From NCBI RefSeq assembly GCF_002105155.1, contig NW_019028992.1, positions 703,001 through 767,000 of the forward strand: a stretch of 64,000 nucleotides of DNA. The letters run 5' to 3'. Shown piece by piece: positions 12,482 to 22,723 of the stretch. The notes under the pieces are model-generated. The model saw only the letters and a list, made by a program, of their open reading frames with translations, was not told the DNA's origin and made no database searches. Numbering within the stretch: the stretch's first letter is position 1; each line of letters starts with the position of its first letter. The DNA comes from Lobosporangium transversale (taxonomy: Eukaryota > Mortierellomycota > Mortierellomycetes > Mortierellales > Mortierellaceae). A program made the position numbers and the translations under genes.

Positions 12482-12664
12482 ATGCCTCTCTTCAAGTCCA
12501 ACAAGAACAGGTCCAAGTCTGCGACTTCTACTCCGGTGCAGACTCCTCGCTCTTCCATGCAGGCACCACGCTTTAATCAGTCCAGCAAGATGACCCGTGA
12601 CGAAGCCCTCAAGGCCCTCATGACCAATTCGATGAGCAACCTCGCAAGCCCAGGTGTTATTTAG
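12482..12664 (+). CDS. Small LFKS-family protein 1 (60 aa, unknown function)
   Basis: An intronless 60-aa frame, ATG to TAG. It begins MPLFKSNKNRSKS, passes through a Ser/Thr/Pro-rich middle (ATSTPVQTPRSSMQ) and ends in an amphipathic segment EALKALMTNSMSNLAS. The codon choice is C-ending (CTC, TTC, AAG, TCC), as in the ribosomal genes. A TATA box precedes it. Both argue for a real, well-expressed gene despite its size. The same start (M-P/S-LFKS-N/E-K) and the same tail pattern (K..MT.S..N) recur in the 70-aa gene at 17622, so the two are probably paralogues. No signal peptide, no Cys and no known domain are visible. A soluble, basic, largely disordered protein is expected; function unknown. 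Confidence 0.6.
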   Translation: MPLFKSNKNRSKSATSTPVQTPRSSMQAPRFNQSSKMTRDEALKALMTNSMSNLASPGVI

Positions 12665-15192
12665 AACATAAATTAGACCTCAAGTTCTTTTGCGTTTCGA
12701 TACCCGTTTCTCTCTCTCTTTTTCTCTCTCCATTTTTTTAATAGTATACTTGCAATTACATATTAGCATTAATACGATAATAATAAATTATATAATATGT
12801 AAAAGATGTCTTTCATTCATTAGTCTGTAAGCAAGCAGCGGCTGTAGTACCAATGATGAATGGTTTCAATTGAAATGCTCGACTGTACGTGGGAATGTGG
12901 ACCTGTGTCCCATAATTTTAAAGATTTAAAACCTTCTCAGAGCGTTGTTTTACATTTTTCGATTGCTGGCATGCACCTATTCTTTGTTCAATTTTTTTTT
13001 TTTTTTTTATTCTTCTCGTGGCACAGTGTATGGTAATACATTGCAAAACATGAGTTGGTGGGTGCGGAACGGCGGCCGATGTTCTTGAATTCATGTACTC
13101 TTATGAATGAAAGAAAGAAAAAAATTGCTCCGTTATGATCGTTCTTGTTCTTCACTAGCTTGTTCCATTTCCTCGGGTCGGATTCTTTTTTCTCTTCTTT
13201 TTCTTGTAACAAATCTAGGATTCATACTCAAGGCAAATCCTAAGAGCATAATTTTCTTCTGTACTGAAGAGGGAGAACAAGGGAAAGAAGAAAGGACTGT
13301 ACATGGGATAACAAAAGGGACAAGTATATATTAAGGAATGGTTCATTGTCCATATATCAAAGCATCTCAAGCATCAAGCGAATCACATGCCTCTATCTTT
13401 CAGTGCTTTCCTAGCGATGTCACGTCTTTTATGTCTACGAACCCAGCAAAGTTTACATCAAAATCCGCGCAAGTCCAGACTCCTGACAATTAATCAAACC
13501 ACCAAAGCTGTTGACATTACAGTCAAGATCATGGAAAAGTCCGAAGTTTCCGGTCTCATGTTGTTGAGTATCCGCCAATCTTGCTCATTGTGTAGGAATG
13601 GGCGCGCGCGCAGCAGTCCGCTGTTATCCAAGCTTAAATGTCCAGTATTTAAAAACAATTCAATATCACATCGCCCCTCCTGTATTCCCTTATTTATTCA
13701 TGTCTGCCAACATCTCAACAAACCGAGACATTTAAGTGTGTGTTCAAGCCTCTAGCTACTTTGTTTTCTTCCTTTTTGCCTACCTTTTTGGTTCACCGAT
13801 GAGCCAATTACTATAACATTTAGGATGGACATATTTGATAGCAACATTCACGCTGCCTACTTAAACTTTAGTAGACTCATATTCTCATTCCCAATGCTTA
13901 TCGTGTGTTAACGAAATAACGCCATATCGTAATCTGTTAGGATCAGAGCTGAATCTTGTATGTCCAGAACATATTAATTCATTGTTTACATTTCTTTCTA
14001 GTGTATTTATTCAGGAAACAAAAAAAAAAAAAAAAAAAGCCAATCAACCAATCAACAAAAGTTTATAGCTATGAACCAAGAATGCTGTCTCAGGGCTGGC
14101 AAATGTCTGTCTCAGAAGAGCATGCGCAAATGATCTTTGGCCTTACTCCTTGAAAAAAAGAAAAAAATAAAATTCAGGCACTCTTTAGCTTCTAAAGTAG
14201 GAATAGATCAAGGAACAAGATGGAATTTGTGTTTTTTATTTTATTCTATTTGAATATATCTATTCAATGCTGATACAGAAGGAACAAGAGTAAGTTTTTT
14301 TTTTTTTTTTTTTTTTACTTGATTATATCTGTTCAATATACATACACCAATGTTAAAAAAAATATGTACATGTACATGTAGTTAAACGGCGATCTAAGAG
14401 ATCCAGAACAGCCGATAATTTTTTCTTTAATTCTTTTTGTACAAAAACCACCTTGTACGCCTGTCACGTCTTATACATGTAACAATAGAGAGAGAGCACA
14501 TTCATGTACATAATCGTTCCTATTGTTCTATCTTACTATAAGGTCTTCTCGAGAGCATGAAAGCCACCTTAAAAAAGGCAGGTACATAGACTTACCACAG
14601 CCATCTCCGTGAAATGTGCGTAGACATCAGAAACCAATATGAACCATGGGCCTCAGTCCGAGACACAGCGCAAGGATCAATGCACGGCGATAATAAAATT
14701 CTAATCCTGTTTTCTAAAACCATCCATGCATCTGTGCATGCTCTCTTTTGCTTGTTTTGTGAAACAACAAGTGTCTGTGCACAAATCATTTTTGCCTGTT
14801 GAATAATCAGCCAATGTGTTACTCGTACGAGAGCCATGTAAAAAATAAAGTTTTCAGGGCGGACACTTTGGTTTTGGTGCGCACGTCCACCACTTTGTAG
14901 AACTTTTGGTTCCACACTCTGTACTCCCTACACACAATTTCTGTCGGCATGTTTCTCATGGGAGGCAGCACAAATCCTCCGTTGTAGAACATCTTGTTCC
15001 TTGTTCCCACTAGATTGGACCAAATGATCGGATTAGCAACAAAAAAAAATTCAGAAAATATGCGTGCGTCCAAGAAACATCCCGTTGCACAACAGCATGC
15101 AGTATGCACGGAGACACCCTCGTGGTAACCAAAGTAGATCTTCATTGAACTTGTGTTTCTGGCCTCCCCTTCCTCTCTTCCTTTAGGACCAC
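12665..15192. other. Gene-poor region with long T/A runs
   Basis: It contains homopolymers near 12991-13008, 14021-14038 and 14297-14316, a TGTACATGTACATGTA palindromic run near 14375-14390, and two copies of a TTTGAATATATCTATTCA-like sequence near 14249 and 14318. No gene is convincing except possibly the 13387 frame listed separately. Confidence 0.4.
13387..13755 (+). CDS. Doubtful 122-aa open frame
   Basis: It starts MPLSFSAF and has a TATATATTA element about 60 bp upstream. Composition is not biased toward the preferred codons and no domain is seen. The segment GTCCAGACTCCT also occurs, with one change, in the LFKS-1 gene. It may be a decayed relative of that gene rather than a working one. 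Confidence 0.15.
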   Translation: MPLSFSAFLAMSRLLCLRTQQSLHQNPRKSRLLTINQTTKAVDITVKIMEKSEVSGLMLLSIRQSCSLCRNGRARSSPLLSKLKCPVFKNNSISHRPSCIPLFIHVCQHLNKPRHLSVCSSL

Positions 15193-15203
15193 TTATAAAA
15201 AGG
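15193..15203 (+). promoter_or_regulatory. TATA box of the secreted repeat-protein gene
   Basis: TTATAAAAAGG about 200 bp upstream of the ATG at 15403, followed by a C/T-rich leader (15230-15400) typical of strongly expressed fungal genes. Confidence 0.5.
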
Positions 15204-15402
15204 ACACATTTCCCTCCCAAATTTTGTTCTTCACTCAAGCAGTCTTCTCCAATTCCCTCCAACTCCATCTCAAGCAAAAGAAAAAAAAAAAGCTTTCCAA
15301 GCTAACTTTGCTCTTCTCACTCTTACACATACTCCTTTTTTTTTATTCTTTATCCTCTCACTCTCACAACCACACTTGATACCTTTAATTATAAAAATAA
15401 AA

Positions 15403-16080
15403 ATGAAAATCCAAACTACTCTCCTTTTCTCCATCGCTGCTTCCATCGCCGCTGTTCAGGCTCTTCCTATTAAGCCTGAAGCTCAATATGCAGGTGGCCA
15501 ACGTTATCGCCCCGTGATGAACATTGAGCAGGAGGCTGCTGAGCCTGAAGCTCTGTACGCTGGCGGCAGTCGCTATCGCCCAGTCATGAATATTGAGCAG
15601 GAGGCTCAGTACGCTGGTGGCCAACGCTACCGCCCAGTCATGAACATTGAACAAGAGGCTACAGAACAAGAAGCCCAGTACGCAGGTGGTCAGCGTTACC
15701 GCCCCGTGATGAACATTGAACAGGAGGCTGCTGAGCCTGAAGCTCAGTACGCTGGTGGCCAACGCTACCGCCCAGTCATGAACATTGAACAAGAAGCTAC
15801 AGAACAAGAAGCTACAGAACAAGAAGCCCAGTATGCTGGTGGCCAACGCTACCGCCCAGTCATGAACATTGAACAAGAAGCTACAGAACAAGAAGCCCAG
15901 TACGCAGGTGGTCAGCGTTACCGCCCCGTGATGAACATTGAACAGGAGACTACTGAGCCTGAAGCCCAGTACGCTGGTGGTCAACGTTACCGTCCCGTCA
16001 TGAACATTGCGCAAGAAGCCACAGAACAAGAGGCTCAGTTCGCTGGCACAAGTCCCCCTCGCCCTGTCACAGCAGCATAA
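15403..16080 (+). CDS. Secreted tandem-repeat protein, candidate repeat-peptide precursor
   Basis: An intronless 225-aa protein. The start is the ATG at 15403, not the in-frame TTG upstream, because MKIQTTLLFSIAASIAAVQA is a textbook signal peptide (cleavage after AVQA, residue 20). After a short LPIKPE linker come eight repeats of a core YAGGQRYRPVMNI, joined by acidic spacers EQEATEQEAQ or EQEAAEPEAQ. A ninth degenerate copy (AQFAGTSPPRPVTAA) ends the protein. There is no Cys, no membrane anchor and no Lys-Arg, Arg-Arg or Lys-Lys site inside the repeats. A classical Kex2-processed precursor is therefore not obvious. The spacers are rich in x-Ala and x-Pro pairs, the kind trimmed by dipeptidyl peptidases in yeast alpha-factor maturation. 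Alternatives: a wall or matrix repeat protein, or an effector. Confidence 0.85.
   Translation: MKIQTTLLFSIAASIAAVQALPIKPEAQYAGGQRYRPVMNIEQEAAEPEALYAGGSRYRPVMNIEQEAQYAGGQRYRPVMNIEQEATEQEAQYAGGQRYRPVMNIEQEAAEPEAQYAGGQRYRPVMNIEQEATEQEATEQEAQYAGGQRYRPVMNIEQEATEQEAQYAGGQRYRPVMNIEQETTEPEAQYAGGQRYRPVMNIAQEATEQEAQFAGTSPPRPVTAA
15481..16032 (+). repeat. Eight in-frame coding repeats (54-84 bp)
   Basis: The copies start at 15481, 15550, 15604, 15673, 15742, 15826, 15895 and 15964. Their lengths are 69, 54, 69, 69, 84, 69, 69 and 69 bp, all in frame. Two synonymous versions alternate in the middle of the array: GGTGGCCAACGC.. and GGTGGTCAGCGT... Copies 3-4 and 6-7 have the same order, which points to duplication in pairs. 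Confidence 0.9.
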
Positions 16081-17493
16081 ATGAGAGTATCAACAGCAAC
16101 AACAACAGCAACAACAGCATCAGCAACATTAATTACGGCGACACCTATTACTCTTATTTATTGCAAAAAAACTTCTTAATAGAGGATGAATGGGGTCCTA
16201 TGAGAAGCTGGACCTTCTCGAATTCCCACTATACCACATCTGCCATAAACATAGTCCTACTTTTTCCAACATTAATAATATAGTCTTTTCATAATAAATA
16301 TGTTCTTCAAAAAAAAAAATTCTTATGTGTGTTTGTACAAGATAAGGGCTTGGTATCAAAGGCATAAAGACAGATAGTCAGGTAAATAGTTTAACAAGTG
16401 GAGAGAGAGAGAGACAAGGAAGAGTAAGGAAAAAAAAAAAAAAAAAAAAAAAAAAGTGTTGTCTGTGAGAGACTGTGTCAGAGATGGAACTGTGCACTGT
16501 GACACAGTCAATGCAATGATATTGACTTTTTTATTTTATTTTATTTTATTTCTTTCGTTTCCTCATATTTATTGCTGAAGGGGATGGGTGAGATGAATGA
16601 GTGTTGGAATGAAACATGCAAATTGAAAAGATTGCAATGACAAGGTGAATATCCTCATTCGCTCGACATGTGTTTGACACCACAGTCAACAAAAGACATA
16701 CCATCACAGCCATGTTGCCGCGTAAAATGTGGCGCCATGCCTGTTTATAATCAAGCTATATGCTGTTTATCGCCATGACTAATGCCGAGAAGTGGAAAGA
16801 GGAAGAGATCGAGTCAATATCCAGACTAGAATATCATGATCTTTAATCTGAGTCACAACTATTCTCTTGATGAGGTCTTCGCCGCAGTAAACATTGCCCG
16901 GATATTTCCTAGCAAAGAATAAGCGCTTATAACTGTCAAACTTTTCTGAGTACCGCCAAAAAAAAAAAAAAAAAAAAAAAAAAGCATCAAACAACGATGC
17001 AATACTTTTCAGTAAACCTGCAAACATCCATGGTCTTTGGCTTGGCATTACTTTTATCTTTGAACTGTATTCAACGCCACTAAAAAAGGACCTCTTTTTC
17101 AATGTCTATAGGAAAATAAGGCCGAACAAAGAGAAAGAAGTTCCGAAAGTAAGAAATCTCTTAGACTGTCTTGGCGTTTCTTGGCCTCTTAAAACAAAGT
17201 ACAGGGGCCCTTTGTTAGCTTTGTTTTCATACTTGGTTGAAAGGCCATCTAAAACAAAAGACAATTGGATGCAGTTTACTTTTTCTTGGTGGAGATGGTG
17301 AGATGGTGACAAGTCCGATTTTTGTGTAACTCGATACCCGCAGCAAAGAATGATACATATTGCAACACGCCGAGATCCATCCGGACTGACGTTGGTCTTG
17401 TTTGTTACTCTTGGTGTTTTGTCATTGTTAATTTTGAAGAAGAAAAACATAAAATAATAATGAGCTGACGGACATTTTTTATTTTTTTTTTTC
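16081..17493. other. Intergenic region
   Basis: 3' flank of the repeat-protein gene with a CAA/CAG-rich tract (16090-16130), A-runs near 16430-16455 and 16958-16983, and a TTTTA repeat near 16529-16550. No gene supported. Confidence 0.4.
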
Positions 17494-17501
17494 TATAAAA
17501 G
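17494..17501 (+). promoter_or_regulatory. TATA box of the LFKS-2 gene
   Basis: TATAAAAG about 125 bp upstream of the ATG at 17622. Confidence 0.45.
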
Positions 17502-17621
17502 CAATCTTCTACCATTCAAAAAGCTATCCTTCAAAAGTCAGCTTCGCAAAAGAGAAACATCGCAGACAAAATCATACCTTGTCAATACAGCTCCCCACTC
17601 ACCTAACTCATATCAAGTACA

Positions 17622-17834
17622 ATGTCGCTCTTCAAGTCTGAAAAGAAAAAGTACATCCCTATCGAGTCAACCGAAGATCAGAAGCCTCGTGACCCAACGC
17701 AAGATTCCTCCCGAAGCACGGTTACGGCCCCTACTACAACACAAACTAATATCCCCATCAAGGACCAGAGTCTTCACTCGACTATCAAGCAAGCCATGAC
17801 CAGCAGTGTAAACAATGCTTTTAATTTGCGTTAA
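17622..17834 (+). CDS. Small LFKS-family protein 2 (70 aa, unknown function)
   Basis: An intronless 70-aa frame that begins MSLFKSEKKKYIPIE. It continues through a Thr/Ser/Gln-rich middle (STVTAPTTTQTNIP) and ends STIKQAMTSSVNNAFNLR. The start and the tail match the 60-aa protein at 12482: identical LFKS and K spacing at the start, and K..MT.S..N near the end. TATA box, leader length and intronless structure are also alike. It looks like a hydrophilic, disordered, probably cytosolic protein; no known domain. The two genes flank the secreted repeat-protein gene at 15403. That may be chance, but all three have the look of inducible, highly expressed genes. Confidence 0.6.
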   Translation: MSLFKSEKKKYIPIESTEDQKPRDPTQDSSRSTVTAPTTTQTNIPIKDQSLHSTIKQAMTSSVNNAFNLR

Positions 17835-18687
17835 GCTCCGCTCTATCCCCTAACATGCACACATGAACATACCCAAGTGGAGCCATTCCCTCTGTCATAC
17901 TAGTAACCGCGTCATGGCTTGATTAATAAACTAAATAAAAAAAAAAAAAATAAAAAAAATAAAAAAAAATCGGATCCTTGAACTGACTGCAACAAATTAC
18001 GTGTAGTCTTGCGTGTGCCTGAAGTGTATGTTATTTTCTATAGCGATGAATATTGCAGCAAAGTTTTCATTTTATTTTATTTGTTTATTTATTTCAGTTT
18101 CTTTTTATTCCTTCTAAACAGAGCTTGATCAGTGCTATTTCAGGCAACGATATGAGGCCTTGCTTACATGGGCGAAACAGTGATAGCAGCGCGTGTCGAA
18201 ATTTTAACAATTTAGTTTTTTTTCTTCGATCACGTTGATCTCCACACATGGTCAGAGATTCATCTTGAGCGACTATCATGCACAATATAATCATATAAGC
18301 ACAACGCAGCCAAGATTCTCAATCTTAATATCCTCTTCTCCTTCGCCTATGTATGGAAGTCAAGGTCAGATGCTTATTCGTTTATTCGAAGAAGGTTGCT
18401 GGGATACCCATTTTTTTTTTTTTTTTTTTTTTTGTTATTGTAAGCATAGACTCCTCCATAGTAGTATTTGCAAATTGTGAATTGAGAGAGTGAATTAAGA
18501 TCAGGACAAAGCAGATCCAATGAAAATATATCTGCAAATATAATGAGAACTCAATAATCATCAATAGCAAGTATTAATCATAGTGGTTCATCTTCTCAGG
18601 GGTTTTTTTTTTTTTTTTTTTTCGTATGCTTAATGTGATTGATTTCTAATCTATAAATTGTTTATGTTTTTGTAATTATTGTTGAAG
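17835..18687. other. Intergenic region between convergent genes
   Basis: 3' flanks of LFKS-2 and of the GT34 gene. T-runs near 18411-18433 and 18603-18622, A-rich run near 17936-17970. Nothing coding seen. Confidence 0.45.
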
Positions 18688-20776
18688 TTATTCAGCTCCA
18701 ACACCGAGTACACTCTCGCCATCCTTGATCTTTCTCAACGCTTCCAAAACGGGGACGGAGGGGCATCCAGCGGGTGCAAAATGAATAACGAAATCGCCTT
18801 CCGCATAATACTTTGGGAATGTGTTCATGGTATGGTCGTCCTTGTCATAAAGATAGACCTAAACGATAAATAGATGCATATTAAATTAGTCACATAGCAC
18901 ATTGTTTCTTTGAATCTATACAGCCTTTCAAATAAATAAGCAAACAAAACAAAACAGAAACTTACTCCTGGTGCCCACCTAGGGTCAGTCATCACATCCC
19001 AAATGGCGGCCTGCTCATAGCTAGATTTACGGTACCAGCCTACTTTAGTCTGGACTTCATTGAAGAAGCGACGTGTCCAATCTGTGTTCTTGATCAGCAT
19101 GACTCCAGCATTCAACATCTTGTCCTTGACAGGTTTGGCAACGATCAAGCTGATTTCCTGACCACTCTGACTCTTTGTTTCTGCTTCTCGAATGATCTCA
19201 CGCACATCTTTCTCCATGTTTGCAATCACTGCATCCATATCCATCCAGAGCAGCCATTCATAATGAGGAAGTACTTTCTGGATGGCACCGATTTTACCCC
19301 ACACCAACCGACGTCCTCGGAATTCTTCTTGAATAAATTCGGCGGCACGGGCCACAAAGTCGAATCCATATTTGGCAGCATACATGCGTTTGTTCTCCGC
19401 AGATGGAAGTGATGCTTCCGCCATACACATGTCAAAATAGATATAGGAGGATGTCAAGACTGCAACATTTTTCTTTCTGTTGAGGTCAACAGCGCAAGCG
19501 GGGGTGGGCAGAACGCTCAATTTTTCAACAATAGGTATCCAGTCTTCTAACTGGTAGACCTGACCTACTGCCTGTGATGTCGCGTCGACTAACTCAATCT
19601 CATTAACCCACAGTTGTGCTGGACCTTTTATAGCCTTGACAGTCGCAGAAGTTGGGTTGCTGGCAAAATAGAGTGTAGCTGCAGTAAAAATATCGAGCAA
19701 ATGGTGATTTTCTTTGATGGCAACTCGGTTCTTGACAATCTGCTCTGCAATATCATAAGAAGCTATACCAGCAAAAGGTACAGCTGTTATTGATGTTGAT
19801 AAGTCTGCTGGTCTCGATGGCGTTGTAGGGACCACTGATTCACCACCCCAAGTTTGAACAAACCCTGTCATAGAAGCACTCATAGACGCTTTGACACTCT
19901 CCTCTATTTTTGGCAAATTTACAATTGTAGTTGAGTCGAAGATCAAAATTTTCTCGACCTTAATGTTTTGCTCTGGAATAAAAGTTTCCACCTAGATACA
20001 TTGATTAACATTGAAAAAAAAAAAAAAAAAAAAAAAAAATAGAGAGCATTAATAGGATGAATAGGGGTCAAATTAAATACGTATTCTTCAAGAGTGGCGA
20101 TCCATCATTGACGTAAACAAAGTAAAAATAAACTTACCGCCCAAGCCAAAGCATCCCCCCAGATGGCATGTCGATCCGTAACAGTCTTGTTGATGAAAAC
20201 ATGATCATTGTACTCCATAAATTCAGCATAGAGTTCACGGACTTGTCCTTGCATATACTCAGCCGAATGGATTCGAGTCTTGAGCCAGGAAGAAAGGCCA
20301 TGGATATAAAACTTGTAGATGATCTTGCCATCATATTTTTTACAGGGCGTCAAGTTGTTTTTGATCCCAAACACCGTCTGTCGCACCCATTGACGGTTCT
20401 GAATCTGAGTCCAGCTCGAGGGGATCAAAATCAGAGTGTCATACTTTCCAGATGTATTGGGTTCTGTTACTACAGTAGGCTCTGTCACAGTCTTGACCGA
20501 TGATGGTGCTGATGATGGCTGTGATGGAGTACTGGGTTTCTTAATATCATAATCACGGTCATTATCGTCATAGTTATGGCTTGTGTCGCCTTGACCGTCA
20601 CCTTGTTGCTGATGCTGTTGTTGTTGTTGTTGTTGTTGTTGTGGATATTTGTTGTTGTCTACTTCTTTGTTGCTGCCATATGAAGGGCTATTACTGGATT
20701 TATGATATGATAAGACAATGACCAGTATAAAAATAACCGCTGTTATCAAATACAGCTTCTTTGCTTGAACGGCCAT
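18688..20776 (-). CDS. Golgi GT34-family glycosyltransferase with extra N-terminal domain
   Basis: Three exons, 20138-20776, 18966-19991 and 18688-18858, give 611 aa. The start MAVQAKKLYLITAV is chosen because it opens a type II membrane anchor (LYLITAVIFILVIVLSY). The upstream in-frame ATG at 21016 would add an unlikely 80-aa leader. A poly-Gln and Ser/Pro stalk follows. Residues about 120-240 hold DTLILIPSSWTQ, NRQWVRQTVFG and HAIWGDALAWA, which recall the start of GT31-type galactosyltransferases. The C-terminal half has KRMYAAKYGFDFV, KIGAIQKVLPHYEWLLWMDMDAV with the DxD motif, an NAGVMLIKN segment and a final GDFVIHFA. These mark GT34 alpha-galactosyl/mannosyltransferases of the Gma12/Mnn10 type. 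Expected role: glycan elongation in the Golgi. Confidence 0.82.
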
Positions 20777-21856
20777 TGCCTTTAAGATGGTAATATGAGG
20801 GCAATATGAGGCTGCTAGAAAAGTGAGAAATAGCGAGATAGAAGAGGAGGGAAGGGGGGGGGGGGAAAAAAAGGGAGGAATGAAGCGGAAAAAAGATGAA
20901 TGAGTGCCCATCACCGGGATGTTTGATTTTAATTTAGAGCAAAGTATAAAATATACACTATATTTTATTCTCAAAGCAGTGGTTGCTATAAAACGGTAGT
21001 GAAAGGTTGACGACATCGCCTTTTCTCCTTTTTTTATTATTAAACGCAGACATGTAAAGGCAGAACAAGATAAATGAAGGCATTTCCTTGCTAGATATTA
21101 TCCAATGATGGTTGTGGGATAAAAGCCCATTCAGCCTATAATGGAAAAGGTTTCTTGATAACTCTTTTAAACCTTACACATTGTAAGAGCTATGTGGCTT
21201 AGACGAGTGAATTCTCGCAGTTAAGAGTTTCAAATTTGCGGATTGTTTGTTCGATCTTTTCAAATTTCAAAAGAGGTTAGAGACACTATTGTGTTGAGGC
21301 AAACGGGATTTTTAACAGATGTAAAAAAGCCAGTGAACATCAATCCATCTATCTACTTCGGCTCAATCAATCAATCAATCAAGCCTATCTTTACTACGGA
21401 CATGAGTATCAGCACGGTAGTCAATTGCACAACACCTTCTCGTAATATGTTGGTCATCAGGCTACATCAAAGTTGTTCTTTTATGAGGACTTGATCTAAC
21501 ATTAGGATACAATTCAAATCAGGTCAATTGACATTCAAAAGCTTCAATCTCACGGCTTCCTCACATTACAGTTTCAGTACATTCTTGTAATATACACAAA
21601 ACCTGCATCGACCAACATAATCTCATGGATCAACTTTAAATCTATTAGATTAGCTTTTCAACTAAAGTGGGAATCAATTGAAGGCTGCAAACAGACTTTA
21701 AAGCTTCAGTGAAATCGAAAGCATGCAGGGAATATAAGAAATAACATCCATAAAACGACTTACTATTAGTTGCAAGACCAATTGAACTCATCGCTTGATA
21801 TATCTTTGTCTATCTTTTTTTGTTGGCATTACAACAATCAATCGTTTAGACTAAAA
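20777..21856. other. Divergent promoter region of GT34 and RPL15 copy 1
   Basis: 1.1 kb between divergent genes. It includes a G-run (20851-20862), TCAA tetranucleotide repeats near 21362-21382 and the RPL15 leader, whose last 30 nt match those of copy 2. No gene supported. Confidence 0.5.
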
Positions 21857-22471
21857 ATGGGAGCCTACAAGTATCTCGAGGAGTTGGCCAAGAAGAAGCA
21901 GTCTGATGTTATGCGCTTCTTGCTCCGCGTTCGCTGCTGGGAGTACCGTCAGTTGAATGTCATCCACCGCGCCTCGCGCCCCTCGCGCCCTGACAAGGCT
22001 CGTCGCTTGGGATACAAGGCCAAGCAGGGATATGTCATCTACCGTATCCGTGTCCGCCGTGGTGGTCGCAAAAAGCCTGTTCCCAAGGGTGCTACCTATG
22101 GCAAGCCTGGTGGACATGGTGTGAATCAGCTCAAGTACCAGCGTTCGCTCCAGGCCACTGCTGAGGAGCGTGTTGGCCGCAAATGCGGTAACTTGCGTGT
22201 CCTCAACTCGTACTGGGTCAACCAGGATTCGACCTACAAGTACTTCGAAGTCATCTTGGTCGATCCCTCCCACAAGGCCATCCGTCGCGATCCCCGTATC
22301 AACTGGATTGTCAACCCTGTCCACAAGCGCCGTGAGGCTCGTGGTCTTACCTCAGCCACCAAGAAGAACCGTGGTCACGGCAAGGGCCATGGCTTCAACA
22401 AGACCATTGGCTCTGGTCGCCGCGCCAACTGGAAGAGACGCAACACCCTCTCTCTCCGTCGCTACCGCTAA
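21857..22471 (+). CDS. RPL15: 60S ribosomal protein L15 (eL15), copy 1
   Basis: An intronless 204-aa frame, the standard eL15 length. It opens [17 protein letters not shown] and contains [37 protein letters not shown] and the Gly/His/Lys-rich end [15 protein letters not shown]. It is a structural protein of the large subunit near the peptide exit region. Codon use is extreme (CGC, AAG, GTC). The gene is duplicated at 50535. The two coding sequences differ at only two synonymous positions (22183 and 22468 here), while both flanks have diverged. The 3' flanks still align weakly, so this is an old duplication kept uniform in the coding part. Confidence 0.97.
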   Translation: MGAYKYLEELAKKKQSDVMRFLLRVRCWEYRQLNVIHRASRPSRPDKARRLGYKAKQGYVIYRIRVRRGGRKKPVPKGATYGKPGGHGVNQLKYQRSLQATAEERVGRKCGNLRVLNSYWVNQDSTYKYFEVILVDPSHKAIRRDPRINWIVNPVHKRREARGLTSATKKNRGHGKGHGFNKTIGSGRRANWKRRNTLSLRRYR

Positions 22472-22723
22472 AGCGTCTTCTCCCTTTGCTATTTCCATTG
22501 GGAAGGCGTGCGCTCGTGGATATCTGGACTTGGGCATGTACTTGGTCGCTTTTTGGCTTACCATTTCGGCTGGGTGTTCATATCCTGAAATAAATTCAAA
22601 ATGTTACGACAATATTTAATTTTATATATATATATGGTTTAAGTTGACATTTTTATTCGCCAAATGCGCTTACAAGAGTAGAGCACAATCTAAGCAAAGA
22701 AGTTAGAGTACACGGGATTTTTT

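Noticed and set aside
14375-14390. TGTACATGTACATGTA palindrome, also at about 30395
   Set aside because: A short self-complementary microsatellite; two occurrences without gene context are not evidence of a control site.
14819-15277. 152-aa open frame on the minus strand
   Set aside because: It covers the TATA box and leader of the repeat-protein gene, has no family resemblance and ordinary codon use.
15385-16029. 214-aa minus-strand frame opposite the repeat protein
   Set aside because: It is the mirror of the coding repeats; periodic only because the sense strand is.
20776-21016. Upstream start for the GT34 protein at 21016
   Set aside because: It would place 80 odd residues before a clear type II anchor; the ATG at 20776 gives a normal Golgi enzyme.
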